Shown: positions 22,995-35,584 of the stretch, piece by piece
How the letters are laid out: every line of letters begins with the position of its first letter
Position numbering within the stretch: the stretch's first letter is position 1
Assembly (NCBI RefSeq): GCF_047511655.1
Contig: NC_133395.1
Span: 67,675,910 to 67,739,909 of the forward strand
Source of the DNA: Castor canadensis
Taxonomy: Eukaryota; Chordata; Mammalia; Rodentia; Castoridae
Direction of reading: 5' to 3'
Length of the DNA: 64,000 nucleotides
The notes under the pieces: generated by a model
Database searches by the model: none
What the model was told of the DNA's origin: nothing
The model's input: only the letters and a program-made list of their open reading frames with translations
Program-made: the position numbers and the translations under genes

Positions 22995-23160
22995 CTCTGT
23001 GGCCTTTGGCTGTTTCCCAAACTCCATGAAGCCTCCATTGTTTGAATCATCTGTAAAGTGGAAATGGGACTTTTTTTCCTGCAAGGCTGGTCTTAGGGTT
23101 GAAAGAGATAATGCACATACAATGTGGGAAATAGAAAGCATCAATAAATGAGTGTAACTC
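22995..23160 (+). mobile_element. MIR SINE
   Basis: 'cctttggctgtttcccaaac', 'tcatctgtaaagtggaaatg', 'agggttgaaagagataatgc' and 'agcatcaataaatga' follow the MIR 3' half in order. Confidence 0.7.
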
Positions 23161-26100
23161 ACAGGCTATGGATGTCTTTTTTTAATATATAAAACGATTT
23201 TCCTTGATATTTTAGCACTACAAAGTAAGTTTGCATGAATTTGGCTGCCTAGATTATTCAGGAAGATAGGAGGGTGAGTTATTATTTTTTTTGCAAATAT
23301 AAAGACCAATGAGATTATAATTACTCATCAAGAAATTACTGGGCATGTTCAGGTGATTAGCTGTTAAGAGACTCTGATTTTATTACTACCAATTGGTGTG
23401 CACCTTTGAAACCATTTAACTCTCCTATATTTCTTGGTTTCCTTATCAAAGTTGGTAAGAGCCATATTTTTTCTTCCTAGAGTTATTTTAAGTTTTTCTA
23501 TACACTCAGTGCTATAAACCAAAGGGTAAAAATTGCATATATTATCTTCTAATGATAAGAAACTTAAAATTAAGACAATTTAAGTAATCATAGCAACAGC
23601 AAAAGAAAAACAAGAATAATAAAAATATAGTAAGGAAAGCTTAATGACATAAAGATGGTCTTAAAAACAACCAACAAGGCCACATTGACCACTTTTGATG
23701 TGTTATGGTTTCAGCTACTAGATATAAGCCACCATTACTTATTTCATCATTTTGTTGTGACTTTTGGGTTGCACTTTATTGTCTATGGTAATCTTGCCTT
23801 AGTGAATGTGTATTAAAGTAATATAACATGGAGAAAGACTTAAAATGAGGAGTTTAAAAAGAATTCTTTTTAGTTTGTTTGTTTCTGCTAACCTGCCTTT
23901 TGAGCCATTTCTCTATCCCATGCTGAGAACAGAAGCTGAAATCACCCTCAAAGTCCTGGATGTTCTATCCCTTCTAAAAATTGTACCCTTGCCGTGGGGA
24001 ATGCAGAGACAAACTGAGAAAGACTGTCTCCCCAGTTTGGCCAAGCTACAAAGAAATTCATTTTTCCTTTTTTTCTATTTTCTATCATTTGTTCCTATAC
24101 CTGATTCATGTCTTAATCCAATCAGTGAATAACCCAGACCTGTATTTCCAACCAGATGCTCTGGTAACTGATTCATGTTAGAGTATAGAAAATTCATTTG
24201 CCATAACCCAGTGTAGATATCTTCTTAATCACCAAAATTCAATCTATCTGGTTTTCCAAAGTTTCCTGCTTTCCTAATTAATTTCTTTTGTAAGGGTTTC
24301 ACAAACAAGGGACATTTGAGAAAACAATGTGTTGTGACATAATTCATTTGAGAACTCATCCATAATTATTCATTTTTAGGATCATAGCAGATTTCCTTAT
24401 TTAATCATCTGTTTTTCTTGAACCTATTGATATTGTATCTTAGGATGCATAAAGGGGACTAAAAGGATACTGTTAGAAAGAAGATAAACAATTAAATCTA
24501 GAATAGGTGATCTGATGGAGGGAATACCTATTATGTCTTTGCCTTTCCCAATCAGTATTAACATCAATGCAATAACCTCTTCTCAGAAGGATTACAGCAG
24601 ATAAACAGGAAGACCAGACAAACTGAAGCAGACACTACTTAGAGCAAACACTATGATCACTCTGCATTCTGCTTTATTGCAGTTATCAAACCATTAACAA
24701 TGATATCAATATGACAGATGAAATGCCATTCCTATGCTTCACAGCTACTATTTACTCTGGGATCATAAAATGGACTAATATTTGGTTTGTTGCATATATC
24801 CAGAGATACATGACAAACATTCACCCACTTTATCCACTTTTGATATTTAGCCTAATGAAAGCCATTATTAATAGAAACCCCCCAAAAACTGTCAAAAACT
24901 TATTGAAGTAAATAAAAGAAAGTTTGTATATTCTACATGAAGTAGTGTAGATTAGAATACAAAGGAAAATGAATGAAAAGCTAAACTGTCTTAAGAGTGC
25001 TAAAAGTGGGTCTCCAGTCCTCATTTTCTAAAAGGAGGTATAGAGTCAAAGTGCATGCAAAAATAAATAAATGTTATTAAGAACAAGACATTGTGGGTAT
25101 ATTAATGTTAAAATGTAGGTAGGATGAAGGGAAACAAGAAGAGTATAGGGATTGTCTGAGAGGAAATTGGGCTCCATATTGTAGACATAGTTATTCTGGG
25201 TGACAAAGCTTCCATTACAAAAAGTAACTATTTCTCAAAGGCCATTTACAGCATACAGCCAAGCATTCTCACCAAGGTGACCAGCAGCATCCTAGCAATC
25301 AATCCACTCTGTCCCTCATCTGTACATTCTCTCTTCTAGCTCAGTTCTATGTCATTGTTGATGTAGGAACTTTCCAGTTCCATTCAGAACAACCAGATAT
25401 CACCTTCCTTCTTCAAAGTGACTTTACTTTCCCAACTTAACACCCTCATTCTACTAATAAATTGAATGAAACTAATATAAAATAAGTCATTTCTCCAACA
25501 TTTCACAGTTAAAAGAGGTGGAAGTGATATTAGAACTAATTTTTGTTGACTTCTTTTTTACTTCTTAAATTTGTATTATAAACTTAGTCATAACTTATCA
25601 TATCACTTTGTTTCCCATAAATTTATACAATTATAAATTGCCAATTTACAACAGAACTGACACTCTAATGGACTTTAGAGTCCTCTAACTCCTATTGCCA
25701 TACCTTTGTTCTTTGATCAGGATTTGTTGGGTTTGTTTTGTTTGTTTGTTTGTTTGTTTTTTGAGTGACAAGAACTCAACTCAAACATATTTTCCAGACA
25801 ACTGAACTTCATTGAATAATACAATGAAAGAGAAAAGCTCTGAATTCCCTAAAGAGTATGGGCAGATACAGAGTTTCCCAAGTGGTTTCATAAACTGTTT
25901 CCATCTTTACTTCTCTCTCTTTGTCTTTATCTCTACTGCGTACATCTCTACTTCTCACCACCTCTTTTCTTCTATGTAAGCTATTCTTGATCTCTTTCTG
26001 TCATGATTATCAAGAACATTTCCTCTACAAAAGAGTCCTTTGAGATGCTGTTGTTATCAGCAGAAATAAGCATAAATGAACTTAGTCCTGACGGGGAGAA

Positions 26101-26770
26101 TTTCATTACATGTACATTTCAGGGAATAACTTGGCCATTCTGGGACAAGGGCTTCTCCTTTGGTTCTACCATTAAAGAGTTCATGTACTTTTCTCTGTGC
26201 TGATAGTGGGAAGCTTCAGGTGAGTTTCTGGAACTTAGAAGGGGGAAAAGTGGCTGTCATTGCAAGAAAAGGATAGGTTGAGAAGGCAGAAAGGGAGAGT
26301 TGCTGACCTCAGTTCCTAATTTTCATTTATTTACTGAGGATAAAATTTGTTTAGAGAATATGATTATTAGGAATGACTTTGTAAGTCCAACAATATCCTT
26401 GTTTTTCATTGGTGTGACCCAATATATGGCAATAATCTAGAAAATACAATGAAAGAATCAAACTGAATGGTACACTACTCTAGGGAAAGTTGTTCTGTTG
26501 GAACTCTGCTAAGCAGACAATTTTTTCATTACTGGGTTCTAGTTTTTCCCTTACATTTCATAACTTGTATCCAGAATGTAGAGATTCCTTACCACAGACT
26601 CAAGTGTCTACTATAAAAGTAAAACATTGACTAATTGTAGTAAGAGTGGGGTTGAGTAAGTGAGTGAAGAAAGATGTGCTTTTCCCCATTCAGAAAGATG
26701 GTTAATCACTTTTCTTTCTCATCTCTCTATTCCTACTTCATTCCCATTATACCCTCTGCTTATCAAGTAT
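23161..26770. other. Unique sequence with minor simple repeats
   Basis: 3.6 kb of AT-rich DNA. A GTTT run lies at about 25,733-25,763, and a weak MIR-like patch ('aaataagtcatttctccaac') near 25,480. Open frames (23,845-24,132, 24,711-24,911, 26,003-26,203) show no domain or family and no convincing splice context. Confidence 0.45.
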
Positions 26771-26775
26771 TCTCT

Positions 26776-27066
26776 CAGCTGATGTGGTGCATCAAGTCAA
26801 CCTACTTGGAAGTGGAATATTGAGAGAATTTGAGTTCCAGGCCAGTCAGGATAAAAAAGAGAAAGTCTGCTGTAAGGGTGAATGTCTAAAATCCAAGCTA
26901 TGCTGGAGGCAGAGGTAGGAGATATATGGCCATCCCCAGCAAAATGTGTGAGGCTACCTGAAAAATAACTGGAGTAAAAAAGGTTGAAGGAATGGATGAA
27001 GTGGTCAAGTGCTTGCCTAGCAAGCACAAGGCCCTTGTGCTTTTCCAGTAATGCCAAGAAAAAAAT
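26776..27066 (+). mobile_element. Composite B1/ID SINE, old
   Basis: Left B1-like part is degraded ('ctacttggaagtggaatatt ... ttccaggccagtcaggataa'), with a second B1-like stretch ('aaaatccaagctatgctgga ggcagagg'). The right ID-like part 'gtgcttgcctagcaagcaca aggccc' is well preserved and followed by a short A-tail. Confidence 0.65.
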
Positions 27067-27245
27067 AGCATTTCTCTCTCATCTTCTTCCTCCTATGGTG
27101 TCTGAATTACTTTGAAGAGCTCATGTGATTTATTCTGGCTAAGAAAAAATTCATGTCATTATGGATCACATGATAGACTTTGTTTGGAATGTAAATCTAG
27201 ATTCTCACAGACATTTTTGCAATTATTTAACTTTTCAGAGAGAAC

Positions 27246-28672
27246 AAAAATGTATATTGAACAAAAGCAGGGAATACACTGGAATTAATAGGCATAGGCA
27301 ATGACGTCTTCAGTAGAACTCAAGTGGCTCAGCAGCTAAGAGAAAGACTGACAAACAAGGCCACATGAAATTAAAAAGCTTTTGCACAAAAAAAGAAATG
27401 ATCTCTAAATTGAAGAGGCTGCCCAGAGAATGGGAGAAAATCTTTGTCAGCTATACTTCTGACAAGGGATTGATAACAAAATATATAGAGAGCTCAAAAG
27501 ACTATACTCCCCCCAAAATCAATGACCCAATGAAGAAATGGACAAAAGAACTAAACAGAGGTGTCACAAATGAAGAAATCCAAATGGCTAAAACACACAT
27601 GAAGAAGTGCTCAACATCCCTGGTCATAAAGGAAATGCAAATCAAAACCAGGAGTGATTCTACCTCACTCCTGTTAGAATGGCTACCATCAAGAACACAA
27701 ACAACAACAAATGTTGGCAAGCATGTGGGGGAAAAGGAACCCTTATACACTGCTGGTAGGAATGTAAATTAGTAAACCACTATGGAAAACAGTGTGGAGA
27801 CTCTTCAGAAAACTAAAAATAGAACTGCCATATGATCCAGCAATTCCACTCCAAGGCACCTGCACACCCATGTCTATCACAGCACTATTCACTACAGCTA
27901 AGCTATTAAAACAGCCAAGATGCCCCACTATTGATGAATGGATTAAGAAAATATGGTATTTGTATGCAATGGAATTTCATCCAGCCACAAAGAAGAATCA
28001 AATTTTGTCATTTGCAACTAAATGTATGGAGTTGGAGAACATCATCTCAGGTGAAGTTAGCCAGGTTCAGAAGGCCAAAAAAAAAAAAAAAGAAAGAAAT
28101 AAAACAGGTCACACTAAGGGGAGGTCACATACAACAGGGCGGGGCATAAGAAAAAGGAAGTTAAGAAGGTGAATATGGTTAATATACTGTCTATACAAGA
28201 ATGAGTATATAATTTCTAACTTGTTGACACCACCATAAGAAAGGGACTAAGGTAGAAGAAAAATAGAGGAGGTGAACCAATGGCTATAATACATATATAC
28301 ATGGAAGTGTCACAAGGGAACTCCCTGCATAGCTATCTTAAACAAGCAAAAATATCAATTTCTTCTCCATTTTTTCTTATACAGAATCAGAGAACAGGAG
28401 GGCAGAACTGGTCCTGCCTGGGGATTTGGTATCAGTTGGTGGGAGGGAAATAGGGAAAGGGTGAAAGAGAGTGAATATGGTGCAAATGCTGTGTTCATAT
28501 GTATGTAAATGCAAAAATGATATCTGTTGAAACTATTCCAGGAATGGGGGGAAGAGGAGATGAAGGAGAATGAAGGAAGGGGTGAATTCAAGTATGATAT
28601 ATTTTATGTATTGCAAGAACTCTTGCAAATGCCACAATGTACCCCCACCCAGCACAATTAAAAATGTATATT
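27246..28672 (+). mobile_element. 5'-truncated LINE-1 with a distinct 3' end
   Basis: Covers the last part of ORF2 and a 3' UTR. The 13-base direct repeat aaaaatgtatatt at 27,246-27,258 and 28,660-28,672 marks the insertion. The 3' end ('cacaatgtacccccacccag') differs from the 'gtatgcacatatgaataata' type end of the L1s at 7.3, 51.0 and 56.8 kb, so it belongs to another, probably older, L1 subfamily. An A-run at 28,077-28,092 interrupts the end of ORF2. Confidence 0.85.
27259..28110 (+). pseudogene. L1 ORF2p C-terminal remnant
   Basis: Two frames carry the C-terminal part. 27,365-27,772 runs from 'MKLKSFCTKKEMISKLKRLP' through 'NEEIQMAKTHMKKCSTSL'. 27,792-28,172 runs 'PYDPAIPLQGTC', 'RCPTIDEWIKKIWYLYAMEF' and 'KCMELENIISGEVSQVQKAK'. 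A frameshift at about 27,750-27,790 separates them within the Cys-rich region (a 'cactgctggtagg' block). No RT or endonuclease domain is present, so there is no function. Confidence 0.82.
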
Positions 28673-31600
28673 AAAAGATCTAGAAAACTATTGATTTGTT
28701 ATATTTTATTACTTTGATGCTTCTTATGCTGAAAAGGGCTAATTTTAATGAAGAAAAGCAGCATAAAATGATTTTGTTAAACAGTAAAAGTTTAAACACT
28801 GGTGTGGAGAGAGGAAACCTAGTGTATCCATAAAGGAAATATAGCAGAAGTCACAATGTATGTCTTCTTTAGGAGAACTTTAACGTTTGTCAGGAATCAC
28901 CAAGCTAATATGAAAATCAGATCACATTTGGTATTAATTGCAGGCAGGAAATTATGTAATAAGGAAAATGTTATTTTGTAAGTAAGCAAATTAATATATG
29001 GGCTTGTTTGCTAGTTGCTTGTATTATTCTAGAAAGTACACATTAAATTATTTCTACAAGTCAGTTGATGGTATGCATGTAATGGAGGGTGCAGTGAGGT
29101 AAGGGGTAACTTGCAATTATCCCAGTTTTCTTGTTCTTATTTAAAACAAATTCTTGTTATCACCTAAGCTATATAATGGTTTTCTGTATCTCAGGAACTT
29201 CAACTATTTTGCAATGTAGTATTTCACACCAGGAGCTCATCAACTCAGCCTGTTTGCTAGCACCTATGCTCACAGATGCCCTTCCAGTCAAAATTTTCCA
29301 ACTTTTTTTTTTTTCTCCATTTTAGAATATTGGCATCTGAGCAAACAAGTTTTATGGTAGATTCTGGTCAAGTTATTCTCAGCTCATTCTCTATAAAATC
29401 TAGAGATAGAGTTGAATAGCTTAGGGCTTTTTCTAGCTGATAAATTATTTTAATTTGTTAATTTCTATAATTTCTGTGCTTGTATATGTGTCAGTGTAGA
29501 GCTATGTCTGGACCTAAAGTTGTAAACTTATAAATTTTCTCCACAGTGCCATCTATGGGCACATTGAGTCTTCTCATGTCAGCCCATTCCACAGCTTGCT
29601 TTCTGTATTAGTTAACTATAATATTTTTTGTTTGTCACTAGAATTTTCTTATTTTAAACTGTGAAAATTAATAAGCAATTGGCCTCAATATTAATGACAC
29701 GAAAAAATTACAAAATTGAGGCCTATTACTCACAAATTATCTGTCAAGAGAGCCAAAAATGTAAAAAGGTATACACTCCATGTAGTCCTTTTATAAAGAG
29801 TGCCAAAGAATTTTTAAATGAAATTATTTAGCTATAGAATCAAAATAACTTTCTTTAAGTTGAGTTTATTTTCTCTAACTTTTGTGGAGTAGCTTAGACC
29901 ATGTAATCACACAGTGACTTCTCCTTGCCTGATTTCCACTTGTAAGGACATACCCACATTTGATGTGAAATTGAAAAGATTTTCATATCTGGATTCCATA
30001 ATCTGACTCAGTAACCTTACATTGGAACCTATTTTGTCTGGTTAAGGTATGCATGTGTATAGCGTTTTGAAAGGCCATTGCAGTTGTAATGGGGAAAAGA
30101 CAATCAAAAGTACAGTGTTATACAGGACATTTTAACAAAGTTAAATACTAAATGTTTCCATATTTTAGTCTTATCTATGAACAGTTCAGAGGTGAGAAAG
30201 AAAGTTTTAGGTCACATTGGGAAGAGACACTGAAAGGTATTAAAACAGAAGCAAAAAATTCTGGAATTTGGTACAGAGCACAAGTTACATGCCCCGTGCA
30301 AAGCCAGTAACTCAGTGATCGCACTGCACAGCTGGTGTGCTAGACTCTAATGTCACATTTACATATGATTGTTCTAGTTGGAGCTGCTTGAGGTAGGTTT
30401 CTTTTAGTTCTCCAGGCTAGCAGTTTAACCTTCTCTTTTCTTAGGGTAGTTTCTAACCTAATGAAGCACAAGTATGTTCCACCTGAGACACTTGGGGATT
30501 CCATAAAATAGGTATACACTATCTTCTCTTCATTTCACAGCTTATATCCTCGATCTCTATATAAACCATTATTATGCTTAATCACCCACTCACTTCCACT
30601 ATATAATTCATAAAGAGATGTTTCCAGATTGTTCCTTGTGTAGCTTCATAAAGGCAAGCGTTATGCTTCTTTTTTTCCATAAATAAGAAAAAAATAGTAA
30701 CACTGTGGAAAGTATTCCACCTAATATGTAAGATTTTTCTTACACATAAACATTATACTGAAAAAAGCCTTGGAAGCAAGTTCTAGTATAAAAACATGTA
30801 TATTTCTGAAATAAAATTTGATACAGCAAAAATTCATGTGCTTAACTAAGAAATAAAACTATTTCAATGTAAGATATGTCAGTAGATAGATTGATAGATA
30901 AATAGATAAATAGATGATAGATAAATGTCAGGAAAAGATATATTTCTGTATATTCAGTAAGAATGCTTTACTGACATAATCAGAATTTTCTGAGATTATC
31001 TTACATGATACTACTGCTTTGCTTTCAAGTTAAAAGTGGGAAATATGAGGTTTTGTAAGTTTGGTAAATAGGATTAGGCGCACAGGCTTATCATATGTGT
31101 CATAGACCAAACTTTGTCCATACCAAATGACTTGTGGAAATAAGATCTTGTTATCTTTACAAATATATTTTGCAGCTTTCTAATATGTACTCCCATTCAC
31201 TAGAAAATCAACTATTTTATTGACAATCAAAACATTTCAACAAGAAAAGTTATCATAAGGTCCTTATATAAAATTTATAGATAGTATTTAAATCCATCTT
31301 GAGAAAAACACAACTTCTCTTTTTGGAGAAGGCCAACTCTTTTTGGCTATTGACACATATACTTCTACTACCTTCCAAACAACACTGGTTAAAGACTGTC
31401 TTTTAATGAACACAACAAAATTTATACTTTCTCATAAAAGGAAAAGGTGCTCCAAAACAAACACTTAAAGCATCATTATAACATTTCTCTTTCCTGAGAG
31501 GCTGAAATGCTTTATTGTTTTCAGCTGTATCAGAATTTTACATCTTGCCAACAAGTGCTTCACTCTGGCAACAGACTGTGACAATAAGTGGAGAGGCCAC

Positions 31601-31750
31601 ATTTATAGCAGCCAATTTGAATTTAACTCAAGAGACCTCTTGTCAAAAAAGCAATGCTGTTGTTCTGGAACCACTAGTACATGGTCAAAGAATAATAAAA
31701 TGCATCAATTCAGTACAAAATAAGAATATTTCTATTTTGTATGTTTTGAA
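28673..31750. other. Unique sequence
   Basis: 3 kb without a supported gene. A GATA-type simple repeat lies at about 30,886-30,925. A possible CTCF-like motif at 29,545-29,559 and an 84-codon open stretch at 31,515-31,769 are discussed as findings. Confidence 0.45.
30886..30927. repeat. (GATA)n/(AATA)n simple repeat
   Basis: Imperfect tagata / taaata units (gatagataaatagataaat). Confidence 0.85.
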
Positions 31751-31921
31751 AGAGTTTCAGGGAATTTAGCCAGGCATGGTAGTTTGTGCCTATAATCCCA
31801 GCATTCAGGAGGCAGAGGCAACTCTGTGAATTCCAGAGTTCCAGGTCAGCCTGGACTATGTAGGTAGATTTTATCTCAAAAGAGCAAAACGGTACACAAC
31901 ACAACAAAAGAGAGTTTCAGG
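31751..31921 (+). mobile_element. B1-type SINE with 11-bp target-site duplication
   Basis: 'agccaggcatggtagtttgt gcctataatcccagc' (7SL-derived B1 start with its Pol III A box region), 'aggaggcagaggc', 'ttccaggtcagcctggacta', and an A-rich tail. agagtttcagg is repeated at 31,751-31,761 and 31,911-31,921. This is a fairly well-preserved rodent B1. Confidence 0.88.
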
Positions 31922-32359
31922 AAAATTGATTCATTAGGTATAGGAAAATTTATTCTAGGATATGTAGGGCATATACATTTCCCCTCAATTCCCCTTTTAT
32001 GCTCCTCCCCTCCTCTCCTTCATCTTCCTTGTCCTCCTCATTCTAGTCCTCTTTCTCTCTCTCTCTTTTCTCTCTCTATCCTTTCTTTCTCTCATGAGCA
32101 GCATCTTATAACTACTGTATTTTCTCCCAAATGAACATGAAACTGGTGCAATCACAATAACTCAAACTACATCATCCAGAGAGTAGCTACCTTGGCACTT
32201 TGGCATTTAATACTTCTTTTAGCATAACTATATATACCATGTAGACCAATTAAATCTTTGTCCTATATCAACTTCTATCCTTAAATTGTAACTCAGGGAA
32301 GGTATAATATCCTCTGTCACCTAGAGGCCATAAGTATTTTTTTGCATTACGCAGTGGAA
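31922..32359. other. Unique spacer with CT-rich run
   Basis: Contains a pyrimidine-rich simple repeat (about 32,000-32,095, ctctctctct units). Nothing else is recognised. Confidence 0.6.
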
Positions 32360-32650
32360 TGCTATGGATTGAATGTATCCCCTAAAGTTCATAGATTAGA
32401 AATTAAATCCCCAGTGAAAGAGTGTCAGGAGGTGTTTTGGTTATGAGGTCTTTACCCTCATGAATGGATTAATGGTGTTAAGAAAAATCCAGTGAGAGTG
32501 GGTTCTCTCTTTGCCCACACTACAGGACCATCTATGGCACAATCTTGGAAACAGAGATCAGGCCTTCACTTGAAGACACTTTGATTGTGGACTTCCCAGA
32601 TTCCAGAACTGTGAAAAATAAGTTTCTATTCCTTATAAATTACCATATCT
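32360..32650 (+). mobile_element. MaLR-type solo LTR (MST/MLT-like)
   Basis: 'tgctatggattgaatgtatc ccctaaagttcatag', 'ttaaatccccagtgaaagag', 'ctcatgaatggattaatgg', 'ttggacttcccagattccag'-like block (here 'gtggacttcccagattccag'), and 'aactgtgaaaaataagtttc'. The blocks are in canonical sense-LTR order. The end is lost after 'ttataaattacc'. Confidence 0.8.
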
Positions 32651-33126
32651 ACATATTCTTTTATAACTAAGAACAAAGACAGGTGGAATTGGAAATTTTC
32701 TTAATGATCTTATTCGGATTTTAAAGGGAAAAGTAATATCTCAAAAATGAAAATCAATTTTAATCAATTAAAATTAGTGTTGAATGCTTTAGCGTTCATC
32801 AGTAAAAACTAAATGGATAAATAGAAGACACAATATGGATACAATTATTCCTAACAATGTGTTTTTGTAATTTAAGCATTCAATAATATTGTAAATTAGC
32901 TTTAGATTATAAACAAGACTACATGTCTTTTTCATGGAGATCAGTGATACATTCATATATGATCAAGGAAACAGAAGGAAAAAAACCTCTTATGCTTTGT
33001 GATGTACTCTCGTGGCACAAGATCAACCTTCTAGGGAGGGCATCACACTTACAGTGCAAAGAATGCAATACATCTCCAAGAGTTTAAATGGAAAAGGAAA
33101 TAAGCCTTTCTGTAAAACTCTGTTTG

Positions 33127-33345
33127 GTTTCAGGCTCCATGGCTCACAAATACCAGCTACTCGGAAGACAGACTTTGGGAGGATCACAGTTGGAAGACAA
33201 CTTGGGCAGAAACAAGACTCAATTCAAAAAATAACTATAACAAAAAGGGCCAGCACATGGCATAAGAGGTAGAGTACTTATTTGCCTAGCAAGCACAAGG
33301 CCCTGAGTTCAAACCCAGGTACAGCCAAAAATAAAACAAAAGGAC
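33127..33345 (+). mobile_element. Composite B1/ID SINE
   Basis: Left monomer: 'ggctccatggctcacaaata ccagctactcggaagac', 'gggaggatcacagttgg', 'caagactcaattc'. Right monomer: 'agggccagcacatggcataa gaggtagagtac', 'gcctagcaagcacaaggccc', and the B box 'tgagttcaaaccc'. A-rich tail. This is the best-preserved dimer in the window and the main clue to the lineage. Confidence 0.85.
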
Positions 33346-34700
33346 AAACCAAAAGACATAAATTCTGATGATTGAAAGAAATTGTTCTGAAGATGACTAA
33401 AACAAAAATTCATTTTGAAATTTATCTGAAGACCTTGAATTAAATTGTTTCGTAAAATATGAAAGTAGAAAAAATGTACTTCTAAATGCATTATTTGATG
33501 AGATTTATAAATGTATTGCTAAGTAAATTCATAAAATTTTAAGTAGTTTTTAGTTTTACATACATGTGTTATATCCTAGTTGACTAGTTTTTTTCTAAAT
33601 TAATATGAAGAAATATTGGGTTTCACATTGTATGTAGAATTGCCATCTATTTGAAACCTTACAGTACTTTGATCCTACAATTTATTTCCTTTATTTTTTC
33701 TCAGTTGAGTTTGTGGGACTGAGACCCATACCTGCTACAGTAAATACTGTCATTCTTTTGCAATTAAAACCTCATATTTAAAGAACAAGAATTAGCATTC
33801 TCAAGCTGATATAATCAGTAGTGCTTAAATTCAGTTACTGGCCCCAATGTTCATGTAAAATTCATACATATTTTTTGTGAACCTTTTTGTCTTCTTGATA
33901 ATTAAAGTCTACTGATGTGGCACAACTCTTCTCACATGACATAGTAAGAGTTCTCTGTGAATAGCAAATGATTGTGATGTGCTATGCCTGCCCCATGGGA
34001 ATTCCAAAGCTAAAGTAGTTCCCTTAGGTTGGGATTATCAAAAAAGCAGTAAGGTCCTCAGCTGTCCCCATTTGTCTAAGACCAAGGAATTTCCTTGGAT
34101 ATAAGACTTTCAGGGTTAAAATTAGGAGAGTTTTGGGAAAACTAGGGTGGGTTGATCATAAAAAGTTGAAATCAAGCAAGGTCATGATTTATGAAAAAGA
34201 AAAATATCAGTATCTGCATTAATCCAAGATCTGAGACGTCTGAGACACAACTAGGATAGTGAAAAAAGATGTCCTTCTTTGACAGCATATATAATTGTGA
34301 AGGAAGAATACCATTTCCTTTGGACAGAAAGAATAAAACAAATTGAGACACTCAAATTCCAGTAGGGGAAGTGGGTTAATACACAATGAAACAGACACAC
34401 CCATATTATCAGGTCAGAAAGTTTAATTTCAATGACAAAGTTTTGGTGATTACTTTTCAGCAATTGTGAGCATTACATTTCTTATCTTTATCATATTTTA
34501 CAGAGAAATATTTATGTATCCCTTTCATAAGAAGAGCTGATTATATTTTCAATGGCTTTCTTCATTTAAAGATCATCCATATTCATGTGAAAAATACAGC
34601 ATTTGGGCTTATAAATTATATACTGTTCCTTTTAGAAGCTCTTAAAGCAAGTATTCTGCATTGAGAAGAAGGAATAAAATTCATTATATTTATCAAATTC
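33346..34700. other. Unique sequence, nothing recognised
   Basis: AT-rich, with no gene, CpG cluster or clear repeat. Confidence 0.45.
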
Positions 34701-34714
34701 TAATTTTGTGCTTT

Positions 34715-34895
34715 ATAAATACCTCCACATTTAATAGTCATAACAACCATAGAAGCAAGTAATAACATTACGTCCATTTGCTAAATGAAGAATATGGAGT
34801 CACAGAATAGTTAAGTTACTCTTCCTGAGGTCACTTTGTTAGAAAGGAGTGTAATACAAGATTTGAATCAAGCTCTTTTGACTCTAGAGTACATG
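34715..34895 (+). mobile_element. MIR SINE
   Basis: 'cacatttaatagtcataaca', 'gaagaatatggagtcacaga', 'agttactcttcctgaggtca', 'atttgaatcaagctcttttg': MIR core and 3' half in order. Confidence 0.75.
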
Positions 34896-35031
34896 CACAT
34901 AGACACCATACAATAGTAATGAATGGCAAGGAAAATGAAAAAAAAAATTCCAAAACAAAGAATTCATGAAATGTAAGACACAGAATTTCTACATTTTAGG
35001 ACAAATGCATATCTCTGTGCTGAAATCTGTT

Positions 35032-35033
<2 letters not shown>

Positions 35034-35062
<29 letters not shown>
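35034..35062. repeat. (TTTTG)n simple repeat
   Basis: Five or more gtttt units in a row. Confidence 0.9.
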
Positions 35063-35063
<1 letters not shown>

Positions 35064-35439
35064 GAGTTAATTGAGAATCCAAAACTCATTCTATGGCACA
35101 ACTTTTCCTTGTTTGGTGCTATTGCCTACACAGTGGAAACAGGCTTTTCCATCAGAGTTGGAAGAATAGAGAATCCAGACAATCCAGAACTGAATTGCTC
35201 ATGCAGCTCAGAGCTCTTTGAATTTGATGTTCTCTCTCCTTAAACTCACAGACAAGCTGCAAATCTCTATTCTACTTCGTTCTGCACTGATACATGGTGA
35301 AGATTCAATCAAAATAAGCTTTAACTTCCTTTAATAGTTCACATTTTCATTAGCATTTTAGGAAATACCTTAAACTTCTAAAATATTGGAATATGAATGC
35401 ATATTGACATAAAAAACAAAGCAACATATATTATGTATG

Positions 35440-35584
35440 ATGGCATGGACTATAAGCAATTTATATTTGTCAACTTATACTCATTATACATATTTCTAGA
35501 CCAATCCTGTGAAAGATGTACTATTATATTTCCCATTTTAGAAATGAACAGACTGAGGAAGAAAGATTAAGTATCCTATACAAA
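35440..35584 (+). mobile_element. MIR SINE, left half, split by an LTR
   Basis: 'cttatactcattatacatat', 'cccattttagaaatgaacag actgagg' and 'aagtatcctatacaaa' are the MIR 5' half and core. The rest of the element resumes at 36,032 after an inserted LTR. Confidence 0.72.

Noticed and set aside
33250..33320. tRNA-like gene (A box and B box present)
   Set aside because: It is the ID-like part of a dimeric SINE that recurs five times in the window.
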